Of a stretch of DNA of 64,000 nucleotides, positions 18,707-27,447 are shown piece after piece. The translations under genes and the position numbers were made by a program. This DNA comes from UBA4459 sp963776205. Lineage in GTDB: Bacteria > Bacteroidota > Bacteroidia > Bacteroidales > F082. Every line of letters starts with the position of its first letter. Position 1 is the stretch's first letter. The DNA is taken from positions 992,001-1,056,000 of the forward strand of contig CAVZLR010000004.1 of NCBI GenBank assembly GCA_963776205.1, given 5' to 3'. The notes under the pieces are model-generated. The model did not search any database. It was not told where the DNA came from and saw only the letters and a list, made by a program, of their open reading frames with translations.

Positions 18707-20569
18707 ATGAAAAAATTTACTTTATTGACATTAATTATTGCATTTTCCGCTGCGTTATCGATGCAAACATTTGCACAAACCACACTTTATGAAAGTGGTT
18801 TTGATGAAATGACGGCTGGAGAATATTTTGCCTTAAATGAAGATTCTGGTTTCTGGACAACATGGTCCGGAGCACCTGGTACAACTGAAGATGCTTATGT
18901 TTCTGATGCCCAGTCTTCAAGTCCGGATAATTCTGTAGAATTAGTTGGAACTGTAACCGACCTGCTTTTCTTATGTGGAAACAAAACATCAGGTAAGTAT
19001 CAGATTGACTTCAAATATTATATTGTTGCCGGTAATGGAGGTTACTTTAACCTTCAGCATTTTGAAGTTCCTGGTACTGAATGGGCCATGGAAGTTTACT
19101 TTGGCGCTGCCGAATCAGGATATTTAACCGTTGGTGGAACTGATTATGGATTCGACTTTAATGCAGATGAATGGCTTGAGATTTCAAATATCGTTGATCT
19201 TGACAATGACCTGGCTCAATTCTGGTTAAATGGCACCATGGTGCATGAATGGCCATTTCATTATCAGGCGAGTGGAACTTCTGGCACACAACAGTTAGGT
19301 GCAGTTAATGTTTATTCTGGTGCTATTGAAGGAGAAACACCACATTATTATATGGATGACTTTGCCTATATTGAATTGGTAACAGGTTCTGTTGCACCCA
19401 TTATTGATGTTAATGATTCACCGATAATTGAAATACTTGAAGAAGGCCAGCTTACAATGTTGGAAAGAGAACTGGGTAACCTTGGTGAAGATGATCTAAA
19501 TTTTGAGGTTGTTCCAACTTACGACCTGAATACTAAGTCATCAACAGGAGGAACAAATTATAACTATAAGGATTACCCTAGTAAAAGCCGTGAGGTTTAT
19601 GCCAAACCTAATCCTAACCCAGTGGGTCAACCAAATGCAGAAAGAGACGAAATATTAAGATATGACGATGGCGTTAATTCAGATGCTATTGGAAACGCGT
19701 CGGATCAGATTTGGAGGGTAGCTGCCAGATTTCCGGCAGAAATGGTTCAGCCATTTATTGGGATGGAGATTCATCAAATGGAAGTATATATTAACGACTT
19801 GTCACTTTCACATACAGCACAGATATACGGAATGGGTGCATTTATTACACCTGGACCTGGCGAACTCCTAACTGAGCAAGATTTTGATCCGGATGCAGCA
19901 AGCTGGAATACCATTACATTGGATGAGCCTGTTATTATTGATGGTCAGGATCTTTGGGTTGGTTATATGTTTGACAAACCAGGTGGCGTTTATACACCAG
20001 GATGTGATGCTGGCCCAGCCGACCCGAATGGCGATTGGTTGTCACACGGCTTGGCTCTGGGTTGGGGTCATCTAGCTCCAGATTTAGATTACAATTGGAA
20101 TATTGCTGCTTATTTACAGGGTGAACTAGCGCCCCAGTGGTTATATATTTCTCCCGAAGAAGGAACCTTAATGCAAGATGAAACAGTTATGCTTGAGATT
20201 TCTCTGGATGCAACAGAACTGACTGAATCAGGATATGTTGGAAAAATCAATATAAGAAACAATGATCCAGTTAATGAACTGGTTACAATTCTTGTTCAAC
20301 TTGTAGTAATTGTTGGTGTTGATGAAAATCCCACCAATGAGTACATCATGGTATATCCTAACCCTACTACAGATTTGCTTCGTATCAGCAACAATAATGG
20401 TATGATAGATCATATTACATTAACAAATTCAGTAGGTCAAATAGTTGTAAACGAGGTTGTGAATGCACCTAATGTTAAGATTGACATGAGCAATCTTCCA
20501 AAAGGCGTTTATTTTGCTACTATTGAAACAGCAAATGGCACAGCTTCTCAAAAAGTTATTGTTGAGTAA
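18707..20569 (+). CDS. Secreted multidomain protein with T9SS C-terminal sorting domain
   Basis: A 620-residue exported protein. It has a signal peptide (residues 1-24, ending in QTFAQ), an acidic N-terminal beta-rich region of about 200 residues resembling a concanavalin/jelly-roll module, a central beta domain (about 310-470), an Ig-like stretch (about 475-540, with ISPEEGTLMQDETVMLEISL), and a type A sorting domain at the end (MVYPNPTTDLLRI, then LPKGVYFATIE). The sorting domain directs passage through the type IX secretion system and usually attachment to the cell surface. No catalytic motif is visible, so binding or structural roles are as likely as enzymatic ones. An intrinsic terminator follows directly. 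Confidence 0.85.
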   Translation: MKKFTLLTLIIAFSAALSMQTFAQTTLYESGFDEMTAGEYFALNEDSGFWTTWSGAPGTTEDAYVSDAQSSSPDNSVELVGTVTDLLFLCGNKTSGKYQIDFKYYIVAGNGGYFNLQHFEVPGTEWAMEVYFGAAESGYLTVGGTDYGFDFNADEWLEISNIVDLDNDLAQFWLNGTMVHEWPFHYQASGTSGTQQLGAVNVYSGAIEGETPHYYMDDFAYIELVTGSVAPIIDVNDSPIIEILEEGQLTMLERELGNLGEDDLNFEVVPTYDLNTKSSTGGTNYNYKDYPSKSREVYAKPNPNPVGQPNAERDEILRYDDGVNSDAIGNASDQIWRVAARFPAEMVQPFIGMEIHQMEVYINDLSLSHTAQIYGMGAFITPGPGELLTEQDFDPDAASWNTITLDEPVIIDGQDLWVGYMFDKPGGVYTPGCDAGPADPNGDWLSHGLALGWGHLAPDLDYNWNIAAYLQGELAPQWLYISPEEGTLMQDETVMLEISLDATELTESGYVGKINIRNNDPVNELVTILVQLVVIVGVDENPTNEYIMVYPNPTTDLLRISNNNGMIDHITLTNSVGQIVVNEVVNAPNVKIDMSNLPKGVYFATIETANGTASQKVIVE

Positions 20570-20589
20570 TCACTCTGCATAAATATTCT

Positions 20590-20626
20590 AAAAAGTCGTC
20601 CTCGAAAGGGCGACTTTTTTTTTTAT
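20590..20626 (+). terminator. Intrinsic terminator after the T9SS gene
   Basis: AAAAGTCG...CGACTTTT form an 8-base stem (extended inside by CC/GG) around a short loop, followed by a run of about 10 T. It lies 20 bases after the T9SS stop and only about 10 bases before the methyltransferase ATG at 20637. Confidence 0.85.
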
Positions 20627-20636
20627 TTTCGTACAC

Positions 20637-21167
20637 ATGTCAGATCCTAAAAGCTCATATGAATTGTTTCAGAATTTAAAGACAAGCGAACTCTACAATA
20701 CTATTTCGAGGCCTTTAATTATTGCTGATAATTTACGGACCCCGGAAAACATGGGCTCAGTATTAAGGTTAGCGGGTAACATTGGCGCTGCAAAAACATT
20801 ATTTATATCCAACATTGCCAATCAATTTAAAAATTACAAGATTAACAAAACAGCATCGGGGGCAGCGGAAAAAACAATCTGGAAAATCATTACATACGAT
20901 CAACTTGCAGATGAGGTTCCTGCAAATTATCAGCTGATCCTGTTAGAAACAGCACCTCAGTCTGTATCTATTTACGATTTCAAGTTCAATAATAAAATAG
21001 CTTTCGTAATTGGAAATGAAGTTTCTGGTATTCGGCAGGAGTTGTTAGACTTAGCATACGGTGTACTCTACATTCCAATTCCCGGACCGGTCAGTTCACT
21101 AAATGCCACACATGCACTTTCAATTGCATTGTTTGAATGGTACAGGCAAATGGTTAAAATTTCTTAA
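20637..21167 (+). CDS. SpoU/TrmH-family RNA 2'-O-methyltransferase
   Basis: A 176-residue SPOUT methyltransferase. All three family motifs are visible: motif 1 NLRTPENMGSVLR (residues about 32-44), motif 2 AFVIGNEVSGI (about 122-132), and motif 3 IPIPGPVSSLNATHALSIAL (about 147-166), which together form the trefoil knot binding S-adenosylmethionine. Such enzymes methylate ribose 2'-OH in tRNA or rRNA; which RNA is not clear, and the protein lacks the extra N-terminal substrate domain of longer RlmB-type members. The ATG lies about 10 bases after the T-tract of the preceding terminator, leaving little room for a separate promoter. Confidence 0.9.
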   Translation: MSDPKSSYELFQNLKTSELYNTISRPLIIADNLRTPENMGSVLRLAGNIGAAKTLFISNIANQFKNYKINKTASGAAEKTIWKIITYDQLADEVPANYQLILLETAPQSVSIYDFKFNNKIAFVIGNEVSGIRQELLDLAYGVLYIPIPGPVSSLNATHALSIALFEWYRQMVKIS

Positions 21168-21215
21168 ATTAAAAAAGAACATATTCATTCTCTTTCTCAA
21201 TTGCCTCTAACTTAT

Positions 21216-21223
21216 TACCTTTG
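21216..21223 (+). promoter_or_regulatory. Candidate -7 element for the M20 peptidase gene
   Basis: TACCTTTG, an exact TAnnTTTG match, 30 bases before the ATG at 21254. The nearest upstream TTG (21201-21203) leaves only 12 bases of spacer, so only the -7 half is convincing. Confidence 0.4.
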
Positions 21224-21253
21224 CACCCCTAAATTGTCTAACACAAAAAATAA

Positions 21254-22624
21254 ATGGAGAAAGTAAAACAATACATTAAAGAAAATAAAGAGCGGTATTT
21301 AGACGAACTTTTTGAATTGATCAGAATTCCATCTATAAGTTCACTTTCAGAACATAAAAAGGATATGGTAAAGGCTGCAGAAAAATATAAAGAACATTTT
21401 CTGGCAGCAGGATGCGACAAAGCGGTGGTAATGCCAACCGCAGGCAATCCTGTTGTTTATGCCGAAAAAATAATTGATCCTTCAAAACCCACCGTTTTAG
21501 TTTATGCGCATTATGATGTGATGCCCGTTGATCCACTTGACCTTTGGAAATCACCTCCATTTGAACCAGAAATAAGAGACGGCAAAATATATGCCCGTGG
21601 TGCCGATGACGATAAAGGGCAAGGTTTTATGCACGTAAAAGCTTTCGAAGCGCTGGTTAAGAATGATGCATTACCAACTAACGTCAAATTTATGATCGAA
21701 GGTGAAGAGGAAATTGGTTCTGTAAACCTGGGAGCCTTCTGTGATAAGCATAAAGATATGCTGCAAGCAGATATCATACTGGTTTCTGACACAGGAATGA
21801 TTGCGGAAGATATTCCAGCTATTACTACAGGGCTAAGAGGATTGGCGTATTGGCAGGTAGAAGTGACCGGGCCTAACCGTGACCTGCACTCAGGATTATT
21901 CGGAGGAGCTGTTGGCAACCCTATTAACGTGTTGGCAAAAATGATCGCCCATATGACCGATGAAAATAACAAGGTAACGATGCCTGGTTTTTATGATGAT
22001 GTATTGGAAGCCTCTGTTAAAGAAAGAGAATTATTAAATATGGCACCATTTAATAAGGAAGATTACAAAAAAGCACTTGACGTTGAAGAATTAGCCGGTG
22101 AAAAAGGCTATACAACCATTGAAAGGACAGGTATCAGACCTTCATTTGATGTTTGTGGAATATGGGGAGGATATACAGGTGAAGGAGCAAAAACCGTATT
22201 ACCTTCGAAAGCATATGCTAAAATCTCCTCTCGTTTGGTACCTAACCAGGATCATGTTAAAATTGCAAAGATGTTTGAGGATTACTTCATGAGCATTGCA
22301 CCTGATTCGGTAAAAGTAAAGGTTGATTCACTCCACGGTGGACAAGCTTATGTTTGCCCTATAGATTTGCCGGCATACAAAGCAGCAGAGAATGCACTGA
22401 AAAAATTATTCGGTAAAACTCCTGTTCCTGTTCGAAGCGGTGGAAGCATCCCAATTATTTCAACATTTGAAGAAAAGCTTGGTACTAAGTCATTGCTAAT
22501 GGGATTTGGTCTGGAATCAGATGCGATCCACTCACCTAATGAAAACTACCCCTTGAATAATTTCTATGCAGGTATAGAAGCCATCACAGATTTCTATCAT
22601 TTCTTCGCTGAAGAGATGAAATAA
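21254..22624 (+). CDS. M20-family metallodipeptidase
   Basis: A 456-residue cytosolic dipeptidase of the M20/CNDP type. Zinc-site motifs are clear: VYAHYDVMPV (metal-binding His and catalytic-site Asp), GRGADDDKGQ-type segment ARGADDDKGQG with bridging Asp, and EGEEEIGS with the catalytic Glu pair. The HSGLFGGAVGNP segment belongs to the dimerisation/lid domain and SDAIHSPNE carries the late His ligand. It hydrolyses dipeptides, completing peptide catabolism. The gene stands alone on the plus strand and is closed by a terminator shared with the convergent RNA methyltransferase gene. Confidence 0.93.
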   Translation: MEKVKQYIKENKERYLDELFELIRIPSISSLSEHKKDMVKAAEKYKEHFLAAGCDKAVVMPTAGNPVVYAEKIIDPSKPTVLVYAHYDVMPVDPLDLWKSPPFEPEIRDGKIYARGADDDKGQGFMHVKAFEALVKNDALPTNVKFMIEGEEEIGSVNLGAFCDKHKDMLQADIILVSDTGMIAEDIPAITTGLRGLAYWQVEVTGPNRDLHSGLFGGAVGNPINVLAKMIAHMTDENNKVTMPGFYDDVLEASVKERELLNMAPFNKEDYKKALDVEELAGEKGYTTIERTGIRPSFDVCGIWGGYTGEGAKTVLPSKAYAKISSRLVPNQDHVKIAKMFEDYFMSIAPDSVKVKVDSLHGGQAYVCPIDLPAYKAAENALKKLFGKTPVPVRSGGSIPIISTFEEKLGTKSLLMGFGLESDAIHSPNENYPLNNFYAGIEAITDFYHFFAEEMK

Positions 22625-22654
22625 AATCTTGATTTTATTATAAAATTTTTGAAC

Positions 22655-22685
22655 AACCGGCTGTGGCATTTCTGCAGCCGGTTTT
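22655..22685 (+). terminator. Intrinsic terminator after the M20 peptidase gene
   Basis: AACCGGCTG and its complement CAGCCGGTT form a 9-base GC-rich stem around an 11-base loop, followed by TTTTT. The minus-strand direction lacks an immediate T run, so it mainly serves the plus strand. Confidence 0.8.
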
Positions 22686-24508
22686 TATTTAAGCCTTGGT
22701 CTCTTTTTTCGTGAGCCTCTTTTACCATCCCCTGTATATTCAGTTTTTTTTGGCTTACCAAGCTGAGGTTTTTTGAAATAATCCCCTTCCTTTTTTAGAG
22801 TATTATCTTTACTATCCTTATCCTTCCATTTTGGCCTTTCCGGCTTCTTATCGGATTTTCGCTCATCAGTTCTTCCAAACTTTGACCCTCTCTCGCTTTT
22901 ATCCTTTTTCCAATCATCTTCTCTTTTTTCACGAAACGGACGTTCAGTTCTCTTAAAAGGCTTTCGCTCATCACGTTCTCCTGATTCGGTTTTTTTCCTT
23001 TTCCATTCACTTTCCGTATTTTTCTTAAATGGTCTTTTAAACTCACGCTTATCCCCTCTCCCATGTTTTGTTTCTCTCTCGCTTTCATCTTTTTTAATGT
23101 CATTTCCACGCTTTTCCCGAAAAAGTCGTTCGGATCTTTTAAAAGGTTTACGTTCATCACGATCTCCTAATTTCGATTCTTTTTCCCCGTCATCTCTTTT
23201 CCTGAATGAACTTTTATCAGCATTCTTCCATCTCGGGTTTTCCGGTTTTTTAAATGACCTTCTCGAGTCACTTTCCTTTAGACCGACGCTTTTATCTTCA
23301 TATAGCTGTTCAGCATCAGAACTCTCTCTATCCGGATCACTTTTTTCTTTTTTGCTGCCCTTATAAAGTTCAAATTTCAAAAAGCGACTTTCCAATGGGC
23401 CGTTATAAATTTCTATTCTCGCAGAAGTTCGCAATCCAATAAACTTGATAGCCTCCATATTTGAAGATATAAGCCAGGCTTCAAAGCCTGAGAAATTCTG
23501 CTTCAACACATCACCAATACCACTATATAAATCACTGATCTCATTTTTTTCCTCCAGCCTTAAACCATATGGCGGATTAAACACGAGTATTCCTTCTTTT
23601 TTTTCAGGCTTAAGAGCATCAAAATAGGCAGCGCTCAAGTTAATATCCTTATGTAAACCCGCATTTTTTATGTTTACCCGGGCAATATTTACAGCTTTCT
23701 TCGACCTATCTGAAGCATATATCTCAAATTCAAGCTCCCCTATTTTCTCATCAGCTTCTTTCTTTATATCTTCCCAAAGCGTGGCATCAAATCCTTCCCA
23801 ATTCATAAATGCAAAACGTTTCCGGTAATAGCCTGAAGGAATCTCCATCGCTTTCATAGCCGCTTCAATAGCTATGGTACCCGAGCCACACATTGGATCA
23901 TAAAAATCTTTCTCCCCGTTCCATCCGGTCAGTGCTACCAGGCCAGCAGCCAACACCTCGTTTATAGGTGCTTTATCAGCTTCAATCCGGTAACCTCTTT
24001 TATGCAATGACTCTCCTGAACTGTCTAACGAAATGGTACAAACATTATCATTTATATGAACATCTACGTATATATCCGCATCATCCATGGCCACCCACGG
24101 CCTTTTTCCTGTTTTATCCCTGAACTGATCAACAATGGCATCTTTCGTTCTTAAGGCAACAAACTGCGAATGATCCAACTCTGAATTAAATACATGCGCA
24201 TTGACTTTAAAAGTCTGATCCAGGCTAAATATATTTTCCCAATTGATCTTTCTTACTTTATCGTATAACTGATTATCATCACTAACTTCAAAAACGCCTA
24301 TAGGTTTCAGCACCCTGATAGCTGATCTGATCAAATAATTGGCTTTGTATAAAACTGCTTGGTCACCTCTGAATGAAACGCCTCTATGAATGACTTCCGC
24401 ATCATCCGCTCCAATTTCTGTTAATTCCTTAAGTAATACCTGCTCAAGTCCTGCAAATGTTTTGGCGATATAATCAAATCCCAGTTTGAATTCTTTTAGG
24501 TCAGTCAT
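22685..24508 (-). CDS. THUMP-domain class I rRNA methyltransferase (RlmL/YcbY-like) with long charged C-terminal tail
   Basis: Residues about 1-390 are a THUMP plus Rossmann methyltransferase: FDYIAKTFAGLEQVLLKEL at the start, the SAM-binding motif FYDPMCGSGTIAIEAA (about 200-215), and the catalytic NPPYG motif (about 310). This matches the N-terminal m2G methyltransferase half of RlmL. Residues about 390-607 are a low-complexity tail rich in Lys, Arg, Glu and Ser with two copies of a 62-residue repeat, ending KRGSRKKRPRLK; such tails are commonly RNA- or ribosome-binding. The first possible codon (24517) is a TTG inside a TAATTTTG promoter-like element, so I start at the ATG at 24508. Confidence 0.88.
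   Translation of the reverse strand: MTDLKEFKLGFDYIAKTFAGLEQVLLKELTEIGADDAEVIHRGVSFRGDQAVLYKANYLIRSAIRVLKPIGVFEVSDDNQLYDKVRKINWENIFSLDQTFKVNAHVFNSELDHSQFVALRTKDAIVDQFRDKTGKRPWVAMDDADIYVDVHINDNVCTISLDSSGESLHKRGYRIEADKAPINEVLAAGLVALTGWNGEKDFYDPMCGSGTIAIEAAMKAMEIPSGYYRKRFAFMNWEGFDATLWEDIKKEADEKIGELEFEIYASDRSKKAVNIARVNIKNAGLHKDINLSAAYFDALKPEKKEGILVFNPPYGLRLEEKNEISDLYSGIGDVLKQNFSGFEAWLISSNMEAIKFIGLRTSARIEIYNGPLESRFLKFELYKGSKKEKSDPDRESSDAEQLYEDKSVGLKESDSRRSFKKPENPRWKNADKSSFRKRDDGEKESKLGDRDERKPFKRSERLFREKRGNDIKKDESERETKHGRGDKREFKRPFKKNTESEWKRKKTESGERDERKPFKRTERPFREKREDDWKKDKSERGSKFGRTDERKSDKKPERPKWKDKDSKDNTLKKEGDYFKKPQLGKPKKTEYTGDGKRGSRKKRPRLK
22795..23166 (-). repeat. Two tandem copies of a 186-bp (62-codon) coding repeat
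   Basis: Within the methyltransferase tail the segment DERKPFKRSERLFREKRG recurs 62 residues later as DERKPFKRTERPFREKRE, and the following KKDESERETKHGR / KKDKSERGSKFGR and KREFKRPFKK / ERKSDKKPERPKW also align. Limits are approximate. The copies differ at many third positions, so the duplication is not recent. Confidence 0.7.
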
Positions 24509-24568
24509 AAGCTGCAAAATTAACTATTTTAGCAAGGCTTATATATGTACTATTAATATTTATAACTT

Positions 24569-24895
24569 ATGACAATTAAAGAAGCCCAACAAAGGGTTGA
24601 CGAATGGATTGGCAGCACAGGGGTTCGATATTTCAATGAACTTACAAACATGGCCATCCTTACAGAAGAGGTAGGTGAAGTAGCCAGGATAATATCAAGA
24701 AAATACGGAGAACAATCTTTTAAAAACAAAGAAGATGAAGCTGACCTGGCCGATGAATTTGCAGATGTATTTTTTGTACTGATATGCATGTGTAACCAAA
24801 CTGGTGTTGATCTTACTGAAGCTCTTAAAAAGAACCTGGATAAAAAAGAACTTCGTGATAAAAACAGGCATAAGTCTAATAATAAATTAAAGTAA
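24569..24895 (+). CDS. MazG-like nucleotide pyrophosphohydrolase
   Basis: A compact 108-residue all-alpha NTP pyrophosphohydrolase of the MazG/dUTPase-2 superfamily. The metal-binding signature is present: EEVGEVARIISRKYGE (ExxE) followed by DEFADVFFVLICMC (ExxD-type). These enzymes cleave NTPs or non-canonical dNTPs to NMP and pyrophosphate as house-cleaning. The length is that of single-domain MazG-like proteins rather than the two-domain MazG. It is divergent from the rRNA methyltransferase with a gap of only 60 bases. Confidence 0.88.
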   Translation: MTIKEAQQRVDEWIGSTGVRYFNELTNMAILTEEVGEVARIISRKYGEQSFKNKEDEADLADEFADVFFVLICMCNQTGVDLTEALKKNLDKKELRDKNRHKSNNKLK

Positions 24896-24958
24896 TAAAA
24901 GTTTTAAATGTGAGTTCATCATAAAAAGAAACCAGACTGAAAGCCAATACTGCCTAAA

Positions 24959-27397
24959 ATGCTCCATCGACCCCTATTTATTTTTATCTTTTTCTTCCTT
25001 GTCAGCACGGTCATTGGGCAATCAGTAGTAATTGAAGGTATTGTACGTGATAAAAACAGCCGGGAACCACTGGCATTCGTTCACATAATTTCAGAGAATA
25101 CAAAAACAGGGGTCACAACAGACATTGATGGCAAATTCTCCATTAGAGTGAATAACAATGAATGCTGCCTGAATTTAACTTATGTGGGCTATGAAACTCA
25201 TCAGTATAACATTGATTTCACAGCGAAAACCCAACGCATATTTCTAAGTCCTAAACTTTATCAACTGGATGAAGTAGAAGTTTATCCAGGAATAAATCCA
25301 GCCCACCGTATTATTAAAAATGTAGTAGAACACAGGAACGAAAATAATCCTGAGAAGCTGGATGCTTTCACATATACTTCCTATGATAAAATGGTTGTCA
25401 CAGTTGATGCTGACTCCCTCATGCTGAAGGACACTTCATTGCTTGACACCACCCAACGGGCCGTAAAAGAGTTCCTCGATAAACGGGATATTTTCCTGAT
25501 GGAAACAGTTACAGAACGTAAGTATATGTCGCCTGGTTTAAACCAGGAAAATGTATTAGCTACCAGAGTTTCAGGTTTCAAAGATCCATTGATAGGGTTT
25601 ATGATATCGCAAATCCAGTCCACTTCTTTTTATGATGAACTCATACAAATTGCAGGAAGAAACTACATCAATCCAATTAGTAAAGGAAGCACAGCTAAGT
25701 ATTTCTTTTTAATTGAAGATACAACATATAGCGATCGGGGAGATAGCATTTTTACGATCTCATTCCGCCCCATGAAAAATACCAATTTTGAAGGTTTGCA
25801 CGGCTTCCTTTATATCAATTCATACAAGTGGGCAGTGCAAAATGTTAAAGCACAACCACCAGATGACAGCACTGGAATCGTTATTAAAATTCAGCAGGCG
25901 TATGAGTTGTTAGATGAGCAATGGTTTCCAACCCAGTTGAATACGGATATAATTTTTACAAATTTCACTGCCAGTGCCGGGCAAGGGGATTCGTATGCGC
26001 TGGTAGGCAAAGGCAGAAGTTATATACGGGATATCAACCTGAACCCTGATCTTAAGAAGAAAGATTTTGGTTACCATGAAGTAGAAATAGAATCTGATGC
26101 TGCTAAAAAAAAGGGTGAATTCTGGCATGAGTATCGCGTTGACAGTCTGACAGAAAGAGAATTAGAGACATATCGTTTCATTGATTCGATAGGCAATGAA
26201 GCAAATTTTGACAGGATGGCCTCAATTGCCCAAACCTTACTTTCGGGAAGGATACCTGTTGGATTTATTGATATTGACCTCAATAGAATTGCACATTACA
26301 ACAGATACGAGGGGTTTTATTTGGGTGTCGGATTGCATACCAATGACAGGGTATCCAAAAGATTTAAAACGGGTGGATTTTGGGGTTATGGATTCGGTGA
26401 TAAAAGAGCCAAGTACGGGTTGGATTTTAGTGTCAATATTCATAAAAGATCTGAATCAATTGTTCGTATTGACGGCTATAATATGGTAACCACAAGTGGT
26501 AGTGTGAAGTTTTTTGATGATAAATACCAGGCATGGAGCCCAAGCAATTTCTATGAATTTTTTGCAAGCCGGATGAATATTACAGTTGGAGGTGAACTAT
26601 CCTATTCGTTCAGGCTTAAACCACTTCGTGATTTTAAATGGAATATCGGTATCCAGTTACAAGAGAAGAACGCTTACCAGGATTATTTTTTCACTAGTAA
26701 TGATATCGATGGAGGAACGCCTCAAACTTTATTTGATTATACAAATCTGAAAATTGGATTTAGGTTTGCGTTTAGAGAGAAGGTGGTTGAAACTACCAAA
26801 GGACAAATTTCATTTGGATCAAAATACCCTGTTGTTTGGTTAACTTATACAAAAGGCATTTCAGGATCTACATTCGGGACGTATAATTATGACAAATTAG
26901 ATATGAAAGTTGAAGGAAATAAATACATCAAATATATTGGTGAATTTAATTTCCGATTAATGGCTGGAATTGTTTTCGGTCAAATACCTGCAAACAACCT
27001 GTATATTGAAAATGGTTCCTACCGGACTTTTACCATTTACGCACCCAATAGTTTTGGCACTATGCGAACCAACGAATTTCTTTCTGACAAGTATGCCGCA
27101 GTTTACCTTTCCCATAATTTTGGAAACCTTTTGCTCGATTTCAAAAAGTTTCACCCGGAGTTCATGATAATAACTAATATTACTTTTGGTAGTCTATCAA
27201 ATAAAGAAAATCATCATAATATTGAATACAATACCTTAGAAAAGGGATTCTATGAATCTGGATTAATTATAAGAAAATTACTTGATTTACAAATTCTTGA
27301 TCTTGGAGCAGGTGCATTATATAGATATGGGCCTTACAGCTTTGATAATATTTCACTAAACTTTGCCTATAAAATCAGTGTTTTTTATGGTTTCTAA
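24959..27397 (+). CDS. DUF5686 outer-membrane protein with carboxypeptidase-regulatory-like domain
   Basis: An 812-residue protein with a signal peptide (residues 1-20, ending VIGQ), a CarboxypepD_reg-like beta-sandwich (about 22-105; IEGIVRDKNSREPLAFVHII and LNLTYVGYETHQYNI), and then the DUF5686 family region to the C-terminus, rich in alternating aromatic beta strands that end in phenylalanine (SVFYGF), as expected for an outer-membrane barrel. The N-terminal domain is the same type found at the start of TonB-dependent receptors of this phylum. The family is widespread in Bacteroidetes and without assigned function. No partner gene is obvious. Confidence 0.85.
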   Translation: MLHRPLFIFIFFFLVSTVIGQSVVIEGIVRDKNSREPLAFVHIISENTKTGVTTDIDGKFSIRVNNNECCLNLTYVGYETHQYNIDFTAKTQRIFLSPKLYQLDEVEVYPGINPAHRIIKNVVEHRNENNPEKLDAFTYTSYDKMVVTVDADSLMLKDTSLLDTTQRAVKEFLDKRDIFLMETVTERKYMSPGLNQENVLATRVSGFKDPLIGFMISQIQSTSFYDELIQIAGRNYINPISKGSTAKYFFLIEDTTYSDRGDSIFTISFRPMKNTNFEGLHGFLYINSYKWAVQNVKAQPPDDSTGIVIKIQQAYELLDEQWFPTQLNTDIIFTNFTASAGQGDSYALVGKGRSYIRDINLNPDLKKKDFGYHEVEIESDAAKKKGEFWHEYRVDSLTERELETYRFIDSIGNEANFDRMASIAQTLLSGRIPVGFIDIDLNRIAHYNRYEGFYLGVGLHTNDRVSKRFKTGGFWGYGFGDKRAKYGLDFSVNIHKRSESIVRIDGYNMVTTSGSVKFFDDKYQAWSPSNFYEFFASRMNITVGGELSYSFRLKPLRDFKWNIGIQLQEKNAYQDYFFTSNDIDGGTPQTLFDYTNLKIGFRFAFREKVVETTKGQISFGSKYPVVWLTYTKGISGSTFGTYNYDKLDMKVEGNKYIKYIGEFNFRLMAGIVFGQIPANNLYIENGSYRTFTIYAPNSFGTMRTNEFLSDKYAAVYLSHNFGNLLLDFKKFHPEFMIITNITFGSLSNKENHHNIEYNTLEKGFYESGLIIRKLLDLQILDLGAGALYRYGPYSFDNISLNFAYKISVFYGF

Positions 27398-27447
27398 AAA
27401 ACTAATCAGAATTTCATAATTTTACATAGTATTCTAGACTAAAAATA

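Noticed and set aside
22795..23370. Long plus-strand open frames opposite the methyltransferase tail (for example 23097-23366).
   Set aside because: They mirror a low-complexity Lys/Arg/Glu repeat on the minus strand, giving Ser/Phe/Leu-rich products with no family features.
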